Part shown: positions 1 to 12,899 of the stretch, in pieces
How the letters are laid out: the number at the start of each line of letters is the position of its first letter
Numbering within the stretch: position 1 is the stretch's first letter
From: Lytechinus pictus
Taxonomy: Eukaryota; Echinodermata; Echinoidea; Temnopleuroida; Toxopneustidae
Length of the DNA stretch: 64,000 bases
Reading direction: 5' to 3'
NCBI RefSeq assembly: GCF_037042905.1
Contig: NC_087253.1
Location: 14,337,001 to 14,401,000, forward strand
The notes under the pieces: generated by a model
Seen by the model: only the letters and a program-made list of their open reading frames with translations
The model's database searches: none
Told to the model about the DNA's origin: nothing
Translations under genes and position numbers: made by a program

Positions 1-31
1 TAAGAAGGAAGAGATTCATAAATAGATAGAA

Positions 32-64
<33 letters not shown>

Positions 65-593
65 AAGAAAGAAATATAATTTTATAGATGGCATGGCTTA
101 TAAAGAGGGGGGGGGGCTAGACTAAGATTGGAGCACACAGCCACCCCCCCCCTCCCTCCTTAGTTGAGCACTATTAGATACATTACCTTACTCTGTGCCT
201 TTTTCTAAATACCTTCTTGAAGGTACCACTCTAGTTCTCTTCAGTAAAGTTCACAAAGTTCTCTCTACCCGGCCCATTCCAAAGAACAATTTTAATATGA
301 GCAATTTGTAAAGGTTTTATCTAACATTAAGTAGGTGATCATACACTAGCACAAACCAATGATGAATCAGAACATAAAGAGGCCTACACTCTCATTGACC
401 AGTCTATATGCATTCCTAGGCTTACATACACATACCTACTAACTTTACCTGATATAGCCTTGCTATTAAGCCATCAAATCCATTTTTTGCACCACTTGAT
501 GACTAAACATATTGATATCAGTTAGAAATTGTTTGCTACTGAGGAGATTGGGCAGGTATTCCATCCACTATAGGGAATTCGCCTGTATTACCT

Positions 594-1063
594 ATAGGTG
601 TCACGCGCGTAAAACATTCCCCATAGACTTGTGTGTTAAAATGGCACTTTTGAAAAATTCATAAAAATTAGATGTGAAATTAGAGGGTCGAATGTTTACT
701 ACCTTTGGATAGGATATATATCTGACATTCCATATCTGACCAGAAAAAGGTATCGTAGCCAGCTCATTTTAAAAATAAATCGCCATTTATGAAGATAACT
801 ATGATGGGATCAAATTCATCAACTGAAACAGTAAAATAGCCCCAATTCTTCCGCCAGTCAAAAAATAGTTCCAAATCATTGATATATCTTCCCAATTTGG
901 GCCTAGGAAGTTCAGTAGTTACCATTTCTAGAATCAGTGTTACATTTTGAATCATATTTATACACTTTTGTCAATCAGCAATATCAAATTGAAAAAAATC
1001 GAATGGGTTGGGTCGAGCGAATATCTTTAGCCCTCCTGATGTAATTAGGCTCATGGCACCTAT
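594..1063. mobile_element. 470-bp TIR insert of A units (copies also at 4024, 5486, 8919)
   Basis: The segment begins ATAGGTGTCACGCGC and ends GCTCATGGCACCTAT, whose complement is ATAGGTGCCATGAGC, so the ends form an imperfect terminal inverted repeat. B units have the same flanks without it (TATTACCTACATTACATG), so presence/absence is directly visible. The same insert lies at 4024-4493, 5486-5955 and 8919-9388, and a diverged version at about 12356-12822. It carries a 63-65 codon minus-strand ORF. Superfamily is unassigned. TA repeats at both edges leave the target duplication ambiguous. Confidence 0.7.
764..955 (-). CDS. Recurrent 63-codon ORF inside the A-unit insert
   Basis: A 63-residue reading frame occurs in all A units (also 4194, 5656 and 9089, and as a 65-codon version at 12525). 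I recognise no domain. In the diverged edge copy, the ORF region shows only about two substitutions against A1, while the 190 bases beside it show clearly more. That could mean constraint, a donor tract for conversion, or chance. No promoter, splice sites or homologue are evident, so a functional protein is not claimed. Confidence 0.12.
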   Translation of the reverse strand: MIQNVTLILEMVTTELPRPKLGRYINDLELFFDWRKNWGYFTVSVDEFDPIIVIFINGDLFLK

Positions 1064-1475
1064 ATTACATGACCTATGAATTTTATTTTTTTTAATAGGT
1101 ACTTTGCTAATCTTTTATATCTGTACATTCACACTAGCACAAAGAAATGCATTGAAAATGCCTATTTTCTATGTAATGACCCATTTAATGTGTTACTCAT
1201 ACATGTTATATTCACTATATGGATGTATACATATCTTACCTGCATATAGCCCAACAGTGAATGCAACGACAAATTAGGCCCCTATTCTCCTTGTAATATA
1301 AATGTGTATGTAAATTTTGTGTAGATATCAGGATACCAGAACTTCCCCAAACATAATTACCAGATATACATGAGATTGAATGAGGAAACAATGAAAAAAT
1401 GAGATCAAATTACTTTAGTACATTTGCATTTGACCTTTTATATCAAATCTTCCTAGGGCTATTTCCTATCAGATG

Positions 1476-1506
1476 TAAGAAGGAAGAGATTCATAAATAA
1501 ATAGAA

Positions 1507-1541
<35 letters not shown>

Positions 1542-3066
1542 AAGAAAGAAATGTAATTTTATAGATGGCATGGCTTATAAAGAGGGGGGGGGGGGCTAGA
1601 CTAAGATTGGAGCACACATCCACCCCCTCCCTCCTTAGTTGAGCACTATTAGATACCTTACCTTACTCTGTGCCTTTTTCTAAATACTTTCTTGAAGGTA
1701 CCACTCTAGTTCTCTTCAGTAAAGTTCACAAAGTTCTCTCTACCCGGCCCATTCCAAAGAACAATTTCAATTTGAGCAATTTGTAAAGGTTTTTCTAACA
1801 TTAAGTAGGTTATCATACACTAGCACAAACCAATGATGAATCAGAACATAAAGAGGCCTACACTCTCATTGACCAGTCTATATGCATTCCTAGGCTTACA
1901 TACACATACCTACTAACTTTACCTGATATAGCCTTGCTATTAAAGTGATCATTTCACTTTTTTCTGATTTAAAAAATTCTCCTTTTGGTTCCTGAAAATG
2001 GGCTAAACATTAGGCTAATAGTGTAAAAACACCATCCCAAAAGTTTCAAAGTATTATATTTACAGGATCAATTTTAAAACCTTGGAGATGTAAACCAAAG
2101 TTTGAAATAATTGGGAGTTGGTTTCAATGACTATGTGTATACAGGGAATCTGTGCACCACAACACATTAGTTCTAGATGAACACAGCATGACCTACATAC
2201 AGTGTGTACAAGGTATACACTGAATGTACAGTGCAGCTAATAGTGTGTGTATAGGAGATACACACAACAGAAGGCAGTCAAAATAGCCAACGGACTTTTT
2301 GAATTGGAGAAAACTGGTCATAAGCTGAACCCGTCTACTAGACGGTTCTCAAAATCAGGCTAATAAATTGCTACTTGTATCTAAATTAGAGTTTTTCATC
2401 CTTAATTGTGGTCTGTTTCAGGGTTTTTGAGGACAAATACAGGCACTCATACGCACGTTTCAACTCAGTTTGAGAATTTTTTAAATCAGCTGCTCACAAT
2501 GTTAAACGATCCCTTTAAGCCATCAAATTCATTTTTTGCACCACTTGATGACTAAACATATTGATATCAGTTAGAAATTGTTTGCTACTGAGGAGATTGG
2601 GCAGGTATTCCATCCACTATAGGGAATTCGCCTGTATTACCTACATTACATGACCTATGAATTTTATTTTTTTTAATAGGTACTTTGCTAATCTTTTATA
2701 TCTGTACACTCACACTAGCACAAAGAAATGCTTTGAAAATGCCTATTTTCTATGCAATGACCCATTTTAATGTGTTAGTCATACATGTTATATTCACTAT
2801 ATGGATGTATACATATCCTACCTGCATATAGCCCAACAGTGAATGCAATGACAATATAGGCCCCTATTGTCCTTGTAATATAAAGGTGTATGTTAATTTC
2901 GTGTAGATATCAGGATACCAGAACTTCCCCAAACATAATTACCAGATATACGTGAGATTGAATGAGGAAACAATAAAAAAATGAGATCATATTACTTTAG
3001 TACATTTGCATTTGACCTATTATCATGATTATATCAAATCTTCCTAGGGCTATTGCCTATCAGATG
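1476..3066 (+). repeat. Array unit B1
   Basis: Same head and tail as A, but it carries the 571-bp TTAA-flanked MITE at 1940-2518 and lacks the 470-bp TIR insert. Confidence 0.9.
1940..2518. mobile_element. TTAA-flanked MITE in unit B1
   Basis: Filled and empty sites can be compared. A units read TGCTATTAAGCCATC. B units read TGCTATTAA, then 571 bp, then TTAAGCCATC, giving a TTAA duplication. The ends begin AGTGATCATTT and AGGGATCGTTT and share CTGATTTAAAAAATTCTC about 20 bases in, so the inverted repeat is roughly 40 bp. TTAA targets are typical of the piggyBac superfamily. No transposase is encoded. Confidence 0.88.
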
Positions 3067-3435
3067 TAAGAAGGAAGAGATTCATAAATAGGTAGAAAGA
3101 GAAAGAGAGATAGAAAGAAAGAAAAATCATATTTTCTATGCAATGACCCATTTTAATGTGTTACTCATACATGTTATATTCACTATATGGATGTATACAT
3201 ATCCTACCTGCATATAGCCCAACAGTGAATGCAATGACAATATTCTCCTTGTAATATAAAGGTGTATGTAAATTTTGTGTAGATATCAGGATACCAGAAC
3301 TTCCCCAAACATAATTACCAGATATACATGAGATTGAATGAGGAAACAATGAAAAAATGAGATCATATTACTTTAGTACATTTCCATTTGACGTATTATA
3401 TCAAATCTTCCTATAGGGCTATTGCCTATCAGATG
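3067..3435 (+). repeat. Array unit C1 (short)
   Basis: A GA tract is joined directly to the unit tail (from TATTTTCTATGCAATGACCC). The head is deleted. Confidence 0.9.
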
Positions 3436-3462
3436 TAAGAAGGAAGAGATTCATAAATAGAT

Positions 3463-3495
<33 letters not shown>

Positions 3496-4895
3496 AAGAA
3501 AGAAATATAATTTTATAGATGGCATGGCTTATAAAGAGGGGGGGGGGCTAGACTAAGATTGGAGCACACAGCCACCCCCCCCTCCCTCCTTAGTTGAGCA
3601 CTATTAGATACATTACCTTACTCTGTGCCTTTTTCTAAATACCTTCTTGAAGGTACCACTCTAGTTCTCTTCAGTAAAGTTCACAAAGTTCTCTCTACCC
3701 GGCCCATTCCAAAGAACAATTTTAATATGAGCAATTTGTAAAGGTTTTATCTAACATTAAGTAGGTGATCATACACTAGCACAAACCAATGATGAATCAG
3801 AACATAAAGAGGTCTACACTCTCATTGACCAGTCTATATGCATTCCTAGGCTTACATACACATACCTACTAACTTTACCTGATATAGCCTTGCTATTAAG
3901 CCATCAAATCCATTTTTTGCACCACTTGATGACTAAACATATTGATATCAGTTAAAAATTGTTTGCTACTGAGGAGATTGGGCAGGTATTCCATCCACTA
4001 TAGGGAATTCGCCTGTATTACCTATAGGTGTCACGCGCGTAAAACATTCCCCATAGACTTGTGTGTTAAAATGGCACTTTTGAAAAATTCATAAAAATTA
4101 GATGTGAAATTAGAGGGTCGAATGTTTACTACCTTTGGATAGGATATATATCTGACATTCCATATCTGACCAGAGAAAGGTATCGTAGCCAGCTCATTTT
4201 AAAAATAAATCGCCATTTATGAAGATAACTATGACGGGATCAAATTCATCAACTGAAACAGTAAAATAGCCACAATTCTTCCGCCAGTCAAAAAATAGTT
4301 CAAAATCATTGATATATCTTCCCAATTTGGGCCTAGGAAGTTCAGTAGTTACCATTTCTAGAATCAGTGTTACATTTTGAATCATATTTATACACTTTTG
4401 TCAATCAGCAATATCAAATTGAAAAAAATCGAATGGGTTGGGTCGAGCGAATATCTTTAGCCCTCCTGATGTAATTAGGCTCATGGCACCTATATTACAT
4501 GACCTATGAATTTTATTTTTTTTAATAGGTACTTTGCTAATCTTTTATATCTGTACATTCACACTAGCACAAAAAAATGCATTGAAAATGCCTATTTTCT
4601 ATGTAATGACCCATTTAATGTGTTACTCATACATGTTATATTCACTATATGGATGTATACATATCCTACCTGCATATAGCCCAACAGTGAATGCAATGAC
4701 AATATTCTCCTTGTAATATAAAGGTGTATGTAAATTTTGTGTAGATATCAGGATACCAGAACTTCCCCAAACATAATTACCAGATATACATGAGATTGAA
4801 TGAGGAAACAATGAAAAAATGAGATCAAATTACTTTAGTACATTTGCATTTGACCTTTTATATCAAATCTTCCTAGGGCTATTTCCTATCAGATG
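3436..4895 (+). repeat. Array unit A2
   Basis: A-type unit with the TIR insert at 4024-4493. It is followed directly by another A unit rather than a B unit. Confidence 0.9.
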
Positions 4896-4926
4896 TAAGA
4901 AGGAAGAGATTCATAAATAGATAGAA

Positions 4927-4959
<33 letters not shown>

Positions 4960-6367
4960 AAGAAAGAAATATAATTTTATAGATGGCATGGCTTATAAAG
5001 AGGGGGGGGGCTAGACTAAGATTGGAGCACACAGCCACCCCCCCTCCCTCCTTAGTTGAGCACTATTAGATACATTACCTTACTCTGTGCCTTTTTCTAA
5101 ATACCTTCTTGAAGGTACCACTCTAGTTCTCTTCAGTAAAGTTCACAAAGTTCTCTCTACCCGGCCCATTCCAAAGAACAATTTTAATATGAGCAATTTG
5201 TAAAGGTTTTATCTAACATTAAGTAGGTGATCATACACTAGCACAAACCAATGATGAATCAGAACATAAAGAGGCCTACACTCTCATTGACCAGTCTATA
5301 TGCATTCCTAGGCTTACATACACATACCTACTAACTTTACCTGATATAGCCTTGCTATTAAGCCATCAAATCCATTTTTTGCACCACTTGATGACTAAAC
5401 ATATTGATATCAGTTAGAAATTGTTTGCTACTGAGGAGATTGGGCAGGTATTCCATCCACTATAGGGAATTCGCCTGTATTACCTATAGGTGTCACGCGC
5501 GTAAAACATTCCCCATAGACTTGTGTGTTAAAATGGCACTTTTGAAAAATTCATAAAAATTAGATGTGAAATTAGAGGGTCGAATGTTTACTACCTTTGG
5601 ATAGGATATATATCTGACATTCCATATCTGACCAGAAAAAGGTATCGTAGCCAGCTCATTTTAAAAATAAATCGCCATTTATGAAGATAACTATGATGGG
5701 ATCAAATTCATCAACTGAAACAGTAAAATAGCCCCAATTCTTCCGCCAGTCAAAAAATAGTTCCAAATCATTGATATATCTTCCCAATTTGGGCCTAGGA
5801 AGTTCAGTAGTTACCATTTCTAGAATCAGTGTTACATTTTGAATCATATTTATACACTTTTGTCAATCAGCAATATCAAATTGAAAAAAATCGAATGGGT
5901 TGGGTCGAGCGAATATCTTTAGCCCTCCTGATGTAATTAGGCTCATGGCACCTATATTACATGACCTATGAATTTTATTTTTTTTAATAGGTACTTTGCT
6001 AATCTTTTATATCTGTACATTCACACTAGCACAAAGAAATGCATTGAAAATGCCTATTTTCTATGTAATGACCCATTTAATGTGTTACTCATACATGTTA
6101 TATTCACTATATGGATGTATACATATCTTACCTGCATATAGCCCAACAGTGAATGCAACGACAAATTAGGCCCCTATTCTCCTTGTAATATAAATGTGTA
6201 TGTAAATTTTGTGTAGATATCAGGATACCAGAACTTCCCCAAACATAATTACCAGATATACATGAGATTGAATGAGGAAACAATGAAAAAATGAGATCAA
6301 ATTACTTTAGTACATTTGCATTTGACCTTTTATATCAAATCTTCCTAGGGCTATTTCCTATCAGATG
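4896..6367 (+). repeat. Array unit A3
   Basis: A-type unit, nearly identical to A1, with the TIR insert at 5486-5955. Confidence 0.9.
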
Positions 6368-6398
6368 TAAGAAGGAAGAGATTCATAAATAAATAGAA

Positions 6399-6433
<35 letters not shown>

Positions 6434-7957
6434 AAGAAAGAAATGTAATTTTATAGATGGCATGGCTTATAAAGAGGGGGGGGGGCTAGACTAAGATTGG
6501 AGCACACATCCACCCCCTCCCTCCTTAGTTGAGCACTATTAGATACCTTACCTTACTCTGTGCCTTTTTCTAAATACTTTCTTGAAGGTACCACTCTAGT
6601 TCTCTTCAGTAAAGTTCACAAAGTTCTCTCTACCCGGCCCATTCCAAAGAACAATTTCAATTTGAGCAATTTGTAAAGGTTTTTCTAACATTAAGTAGGT
6701 GATCATACACTAGCACAAACCAATGATGAATCAGAACATAAAGAGGCCTACACTCTCATTGACCAGTCTATATGCATTCCTAGGCTTACATACACATACC
6801 TACTAACTTTACCTGATATAGCCTTGCTATTAAAGTGATCATTTCACTTTTTTCTGATTTAAAAAATTCTCCTTTTGGTTCCTGAAAATGGGCTAAACAT
6901 TAGGCTAATAGTGTAAAAACACCATCCCAAAAGTTTCAAAGTATTATATTTACAGGATCAATTTTAAAACCTTGGAGATGTAAACCAAAGTTTGAAATAA
7001 TTGGGAGTTGGTTTCAATGACTATGTGTATACAGGGAATCTGTGCACCACAACACATTAGTTCTAGATGAACACAGCATGACCTACATACAGTGTGTACA
7101 AGGTATACACTGAATGTACAGTGCAGCTAATAGTGTGTGTATAGGAGATACACACAACAGAAGGCAGTCAAAATAGCCAACGGACTTTTTGAATTGGAGA
7201 AAACTGGTCATAAGCTGAACCCGTCTACTAGACGGTTCTCAAAATCAGGCTAATAAATTGCTACTTGTATCTAAATTAGAGTTTTTCATCCTTAATTGTG
7301 GTCTGTTTCAGGGTTTTTGAGGACAAATACAGGCACTCATACGCACGTTTCAACTCAGTTTGAGAATTTTTTAAATCAGCTGCTCACAATGTTAAACGAT
7401 CCCTTTAAGCCATCAAATTCATTTTTTGCACCACTTGATGACTAAACATATTGATATCAGTTAGAAATTGTTTGCTACTGAGGAGATTGGGCAGGTATTC
7501 CATCCACTATAGGGAATTCGCCTGTATTACCTACATTACATGACCTATGAATTTTATTTTTTTTAATAGGTACTTTGCTAATCTTTTATATCTGTACACT
7601 CACACTAGCACAAAGATATGCTTTGAAAATGCCTATTTTCTATGCAATGACCCATTTTAATGTGTTAGTCATACATGTTATATTCACTATATGGATGTAT
7701 ACATATCCTACCTGCATATAGCCCAACAGTGAATGCAATGACAATATAGGCCCCTATTGTCCTTGTAATATAAAGGTGTATGTTAATTTCGTGTAGATAT
7801 CAGGATACCAGAACTTCCCCAAACATAATTACCAGATATACGTGAGATTGAATGAGGAAACAATAAAAAAAATGAGATCATATTACTTTAGTACATTTGC
7901 ATTTGACCTATTATCATGATTATATCAAATCTTCCTAGGGCTATTGCCTATCAGATG
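6368..7957 (+). repeat. Array unit B2
   Basis: B-type unit with the TTAA MITE at 6830-7408 and no TIR insert. Confidence 0.9.
6830..7408. mobile_element. TTAA-flanked MITE in unit B2
   Basis: Same 579-bp element (with both TTAA) as at 1940. It was copied by array amplification, not by independent transposition, since its position within the unit is identical. Confidence 0.88.
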
Positions 7958-8325
7958 TAAGAAGGAAGAGATTCATAAATAGGTAGAAAGAGAGAGAGAG
8001 ATAGAAAGAAAAAAAATCCTATTTTCTATGCAATGACCCATTTTAATGTGTTACTCATACATGTTATATTCACTATATGGATGTATACATATCCTACCTG
8101 CATATAGCCCAACAGTGAATGCAATGACAATATTCTCCTTGTAATATAAAGGTGTATGTAAATTTTGTGTAGATATCAGGATACCAGAACTTCCCCAAAC
8201 ATAATTACCAGATATACATGAGATTGAATGAGGAAACAATGAAAAAATGAGATCATATTACTTTAGTACATTTCCATTTGACGTATTATATCAAATCTTC
8301 CTATAGGGCTATTGCCTATCAGATG
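7958..8325 (+). repeat. Array unit C2 (short)
   Basis: Head-deleted unit equivalent to C1. Confidence 0.9.
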
Positions 8326-8356
8326 TAAGAAGGAAGAGATTCATAAATAGATAGAA

Positions 8357-8389
<33 letters not shown>

Positions 8390-9800
8390 AAGAAAGAAAT
8401 ATAATTTTATAGATGGCATGGCTTATAAAGAGGGGGGGGGCTAGACTAAGATTGGAGCACACAGCCACCCCCCCCCCTCCCTCCTTAGTTGAGCACTATT
8501 AGATACATTACCTTACTCTGTGCCTTTTTCTAAATACCTTCTTGAAGGTACCACTCTAGTTCTCTTCAGTAAAGTTCACAAAGTTCTCTCTACCCGGCCC
8601 ATTCCAAAGAACAATTTTAATATGAGCAATTTGTAAAGGTTTTATCTAACATTAAGTAGGTGATCATACACTAGCACAAACCAATGATGAATCAGAACAT
8701 AAAGAGGCCTACACTCTCATTGACCAGTCTATATGCATTCCTAGGCTTACATACACATACCTACTAACTTTACCTGATATAGCCTTGCTATTAAGCCATC
8801 AAATCCATTTTTTGCACCACTTGATGACTAAACATATTGATATCAGTTAGAAATTGTTTGCTACTGAGGAGATTGGGCAGGTATTCCATCCACTATAGGG
8901 AATTCGCCTGTATTACCTATAGGTGTCACGCGCGTAAAACATTCCCCATAGACTTGTGTGTTAAAATGGCACTTTTGAAAAATTCATAAAAATTAGATGT
9001 GAAATTAGAGGGTCGAATGTTTACTACCTTTGGATAGGATATATATCTGACATTCCATATCTGACCAGAAAAAGGTATCGTAGCCAGCTCATTTTAAAAA
9101 TAAATCGCCATTTATGAAGATAACTATGATGGGATCAAATTCATCAACTGAAACAGTAAAATAGCCCCAATTCTTCCGCCAGTCAAAAAATAGTTCCAAA
9201 TCATTGATATATCTTCCCAATTTGGGCCTAGGAAGTTCAGTAGTTACCATTTCTAGAATCAGTGTTACATTTTGAATCATATTTATACACTTTTGTCAAT
9301 CAGCAATATCAAATTGAAAAAAATCGAATGGGTTGGGTCGAGCGAATATCTTTAGCCCTCCTGATGTAATTAGGCTCATGGCACCTATATTACATGACCT
9401 ATGAATTTTATTTTTTTTAATAGGTACTTTGCTAATCTTTTATATCTGTACATTCACACTAGCACAAAGAAATGCATTGAAAATGCCTATTTTCTATGTA
9501 ATGACCCATTTAATGTGTTACTCATACATGTTATATTCACTATATGGATGTATACATATCTTACCTGCATATAGCCCAACAGTGAATGCAACGACAAATT
9601 AGGCCCCTATTCTCCTTGTAATATAAATGTGTATGTAACTTTTGTGTAGATATCAGGATACCAGAACTTCCCCAAACATAATTACCAGATATACATGAGA
9701 TTGAATGAGGAAACAATGAAAAAATGAGATCAAATTACTTTAGTACATTTGCATTTGACCTTTTATATCAAATCTTCCTAGGGCTATTTCCTATCAGATG
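8326..9800 (+). repeat. Array unit A4
   Basis: A-type unit with the TIR insert at 8919-9388. Confidence 0.9.
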
Positions 9801-9831
9801 TAAGAAGGAAGAGATTCATAAATAAATAGAA

Positions 9832-9866
<35 letters not shown>

Positions 9867-11389
9867 AAGAAAGAAATGTAATTTTATAGATGGCATGGCT
9901 TATAAAGAGGGGGGGGGGCTAGACTAAGATTGGAGCACACATCCACCCCCTCCCTCCTTAGTTGAGCACTATTAGATACCTTACCTTACTCTGTGCCTTT
10001 TTCTAAATACTTTCTTGAAGGTACCACTCTAGTTCTCTTCAGTAAAGTTCACAAAGTTCTCTCTACCCGGCCCATTCCAAAGAACAATTTCAATTTGAGC
10101 AATTTGTAAAGGTTTTTCTAACATTAAGTAGGTGATCATACACTAGCACAAACCAATGATGAATCAGAACATAAAGAGGCCTACACTCTCATTGACCAGT
10201 CTATATGCATTCCTAGGCTTACATACACATACCTACTAACTTTACCTGATATAGCCTTGCTATTAAAGTGATCATTTCACTTTTTTCTGATTTAAAAAAT
10301 TCTCCTTTTGGTTCCTGAAAATGGGCTAAACATTAGGCTAATAGTGTAAAAACACCATCCCAAAAGTTTCAAAGTATTATATTTACAGGATCAATTTTAA
10401 AACCTTGGAGATGTAAACCAAAGTTTGAAATAATTGGGAGTTGGTTTCAATGACTATGTGTATACAGGGAATCTGTGCACCACAACACATTAGTTCTAGA
10501 TGAACACAGCATGACCTACATACAGTGTGTACAAGGTATACACTGAATGTACAGTGCAGCTAATAGTGTGTGTATAGGAGATACACACAACAGAAGGCAG
10601 TCAAAATAGCCAACGGACTTTTTGAATTGGAGAAAACTGGTCATAAGCTGAACCCGTCTACTAGACGGTTCTCAAAATCAGGCTAATAAATTGCTACTTG
10701 TATCTAAATTAGAGTTTTTCATCCTTAATTGTGGTCTGTTTCAGGGTTTTTGAGGACAAATACAGGCACTCATACGCACGTTTCAACTCAGTTTGAGAAT
10801 TTTTTAAATCAGCTGCTCACAATGTTAAACGATCCCTTTAAGCCATCAAATTCATTTTTTGCACCACTTGATGACTAAACATATTGATATCAGTTAGAAA
10901 TTGTTTGCTACTGAGGAGATTGGGCAGGTATTCCATCCACTATAGGGAATTCGCCTGTATTACCTACATTACATGACCTATGAATTTTATTTTTTTTAAT
11001 AGGTACTTTGCTAATCTTTTATATCTGTACACTCACACTAGCACAAAGAAATGCTTTGAAAATGCCTATTTTCTATGCAATGACCCATTTTAATGTGTTA
11101 GTCATACATGTTATATTCACTATATGGATGTATACATATCCTACCTGCATATAGCCCAACAGTGAATGCAATGACAATATAGGCCCCTATTGTCCTTGTA
11201 ATATAAAGGTGTATGTTAATTTCGTGTAGATATCAGGATACCAGAACTTCCCCAAACATAATTACCAGATATACGTGAGATTGAATGAGGAAACAATAAA
11301 AAAATGAGATCATATTACTTTAGTACATTTGCATTTGACCTATTATCATGATTATATCAAATCTTCCTAGGGCTATTGCCTATCAGATG
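9801..11389 (+). repeat. Array unit B3
   Basis: B-type unit with the TTAA MITE at 10263-10841 and no TIR insert. Confidence 0.9.
10263..10841. mobile_element. TTAA-flanked MITE in unit B3
   Basis: Third array-borne copy of the MITE described at 1940, with identical borders. Confidence 0.88.
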
Positions 11390-11758
11390 TAAGAAGGAAG
11401 AGATTCATAAATAGGTAGAAAGAGAAAGAGAGATAGAAAGAAAGAAAAATCATATTTTCTATGCAATGACCCATTTTAATGTGTTACTCATACATGTTAT
11501 ATTCACTATATGGATGTATACATATCCTACCTGCATATAGCCCAACAGTGAATGCAATGACAATATTCTCCTTGTAATATAAAGGTGTATGTAAATTTTG
11601 TGTAGATATCAGGATACCAGAACTTCCCCAAACATAATTACCAGATATACATGAGATTGAATGAGGAAACAATGAAAAAATGAGATCATATTACTTTAGT
11701 ACATTTCCATTTGACGTATTATATCAAATCTTCCTATAGGGCTATTGCCTATCAGATG
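11390..11758 (+). repeat. Array unit C3 (short)
   Basis: Head-deleted unit equivalent to C1 and C2. Confidence 0.9.
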
Positions 11759-12830
11759 TAAGAAGGAAGAGATTCATAAATAGATAGAAAGAGAGAGAGA
11801 AAGAGAGGGAGAGAGAGAAAGAAAGAAATATAATTTTATAGATGGCATGGCTTATAAAGAGGGGGGGGGGAGGTGGCTAGACTAAGATTGGAGCACACAG
11901 CCACCCCCTCCCTCCTTAGTTGAGCACTATTAGATACCTTACCTTACTCTGTGCCTTTTTCTAAATACCTTCTTGAAGGTACCACTCTAGTTCTCTTCAG
12001 TAAAGTTCACAAAGTTCTCTCTACCCGGCCCATTCCAAAGAACAATTTTAATATGAGCAATTTGTAAAGGTTTTTTAACATTAAGTAGGTGATCATACAC
12101 TAGCACAAACCAATGATGAATCAGAACATAAAGAGGCCTACACTCTCATTGACCAGTCTATATGCATTCCTAGGCTTACATACACATACCTACAACTTTA
12201 CCTGATATAGCCTTGCTATTAAGCCTTCAAATCCATTTTTTGCACCACTTGATGACTAAACATATTGAAATCAGTTAGAAATTGTTTGCTACTGAGGAGA
12301 TTGGGCAGGTATTCCATCCACTATAGGGAATTCGCCTGTATTACCTATGTATACCTAGGTGTCACGCGCATAAAACATTCCTCATAGACTTGTGTGTTAA
12401 AAATGCACTTTTGAAAAATTCATAAAAATTAAATGTGAAATTAGTTGGTCGAATGTTTACTATCTTTGGATAGGATATATATCTGACATTCCATATCTGA
12501 CCAGAGAAGGGTATCGTAGCCAGCTCATTTTAAAAATAAATCGCCATTTATGAAGATAACTATGATGGGATCAAATTCATCAACTGAAACAGTAAAATAG
12601 CCCCAATTCTTCCGCCAGTCAAAAAATAGTTCCAAATCATTGATATATCTTCCCAATTTGGGCAAAGGAAGTTCAGTAGTTACCATTTCTAGAATCAGTG
12701 TTACATTTTGAATCATATTCATACACTTTTGTCAATCGGCAATATCAAATTGAAAAAATTTGAATGGTTTTGGGTCGAACGAATATCTTTAGCCCTCCTG
12801 ATGTAATTACGCTCATGGCACCCCATAGAG
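11759..12830 (+). repeat. Diverged terminal array unit A'
   Basis: An A-type unit with more substitutions and small indels than its neighbours (for example an extra GTATACCTA-like stretch near 12347). It breaks off at the right end of the TIR insert (GGCTCATGGCACC becomes GCTCATGGCACCCC). The tail is absent. This is the array edge, which is expected to escape homogenisation. Confidence 0.85.
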
Positions 12831-12867
12831 ATATATACTAATAACGTAATTAGTATACATCTCTATG
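12824..12867. repeat. 44-bp hairpin at array edge
   Basis: CATAGAGATATATACTAAT and CATAGAGATGTATACTAAT (complement of the right half) form 19-bp arms with one mismatch around a 6-base loop. It sits between the array end and the TTAA element at 12900. Confidence 0.7.
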
Positions 12868-12899
12868 TGGCACCCACAAAGGTAAAAAAAGGTCGTTAC

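Larger units (their letters stand above)
1..1475 (+). repeat. Array unit A1
   Basis: The unit holds a GA tract, poly-G/poly-C runs, a head region, the 470-bp TIR insert at 594-1063, and a tail beginning near CATGACCTATGAATTTTAT. It lacks the TTAA MITE found in B units. Confidence 0.9.
1..12830. repeat. Higher-order tandem array (A-B-C units, ~3.43-kb period)
   Basis: Every unit opens with the same TAAGAAGGAAGAGATTCATA motif followed by a GA-rich microsatellite, and ends with TCCTA..GGGCTATTNCCTATCAGATG. Unit starts are at 1, 1476, 3067, 3436, 4896, 6368, 7958, 8326, 9801, 11390 and 11759. Three types alternate: A (about 1.47 kb), B (about 1.59 kb) and C (about 0.37 kb, a head-deleted unit). 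The order is A-B-C-A-A-B-C-A-B-C-A'. A+B+C is about 3.43 kb. The A-A pair at 3436-6367 breaks the phase, as unequal crossing-over would. Copies of one type differ by only scattered substitutions and microsatellite length, so the array is young. It begins at base 1 and probably continues outside the window. No coding function is seen. Confidence 0.95.

Noticed and set aside
3161..3349. Recurrent 62-codon minus-strand frame (also 4623, 8051, 11484)
   Set aside because: It lies in the tail of the satellite unit and is broken in other unit types (A1, A3, B1). Its recurrence is explained by array amplification and no domain is visible.
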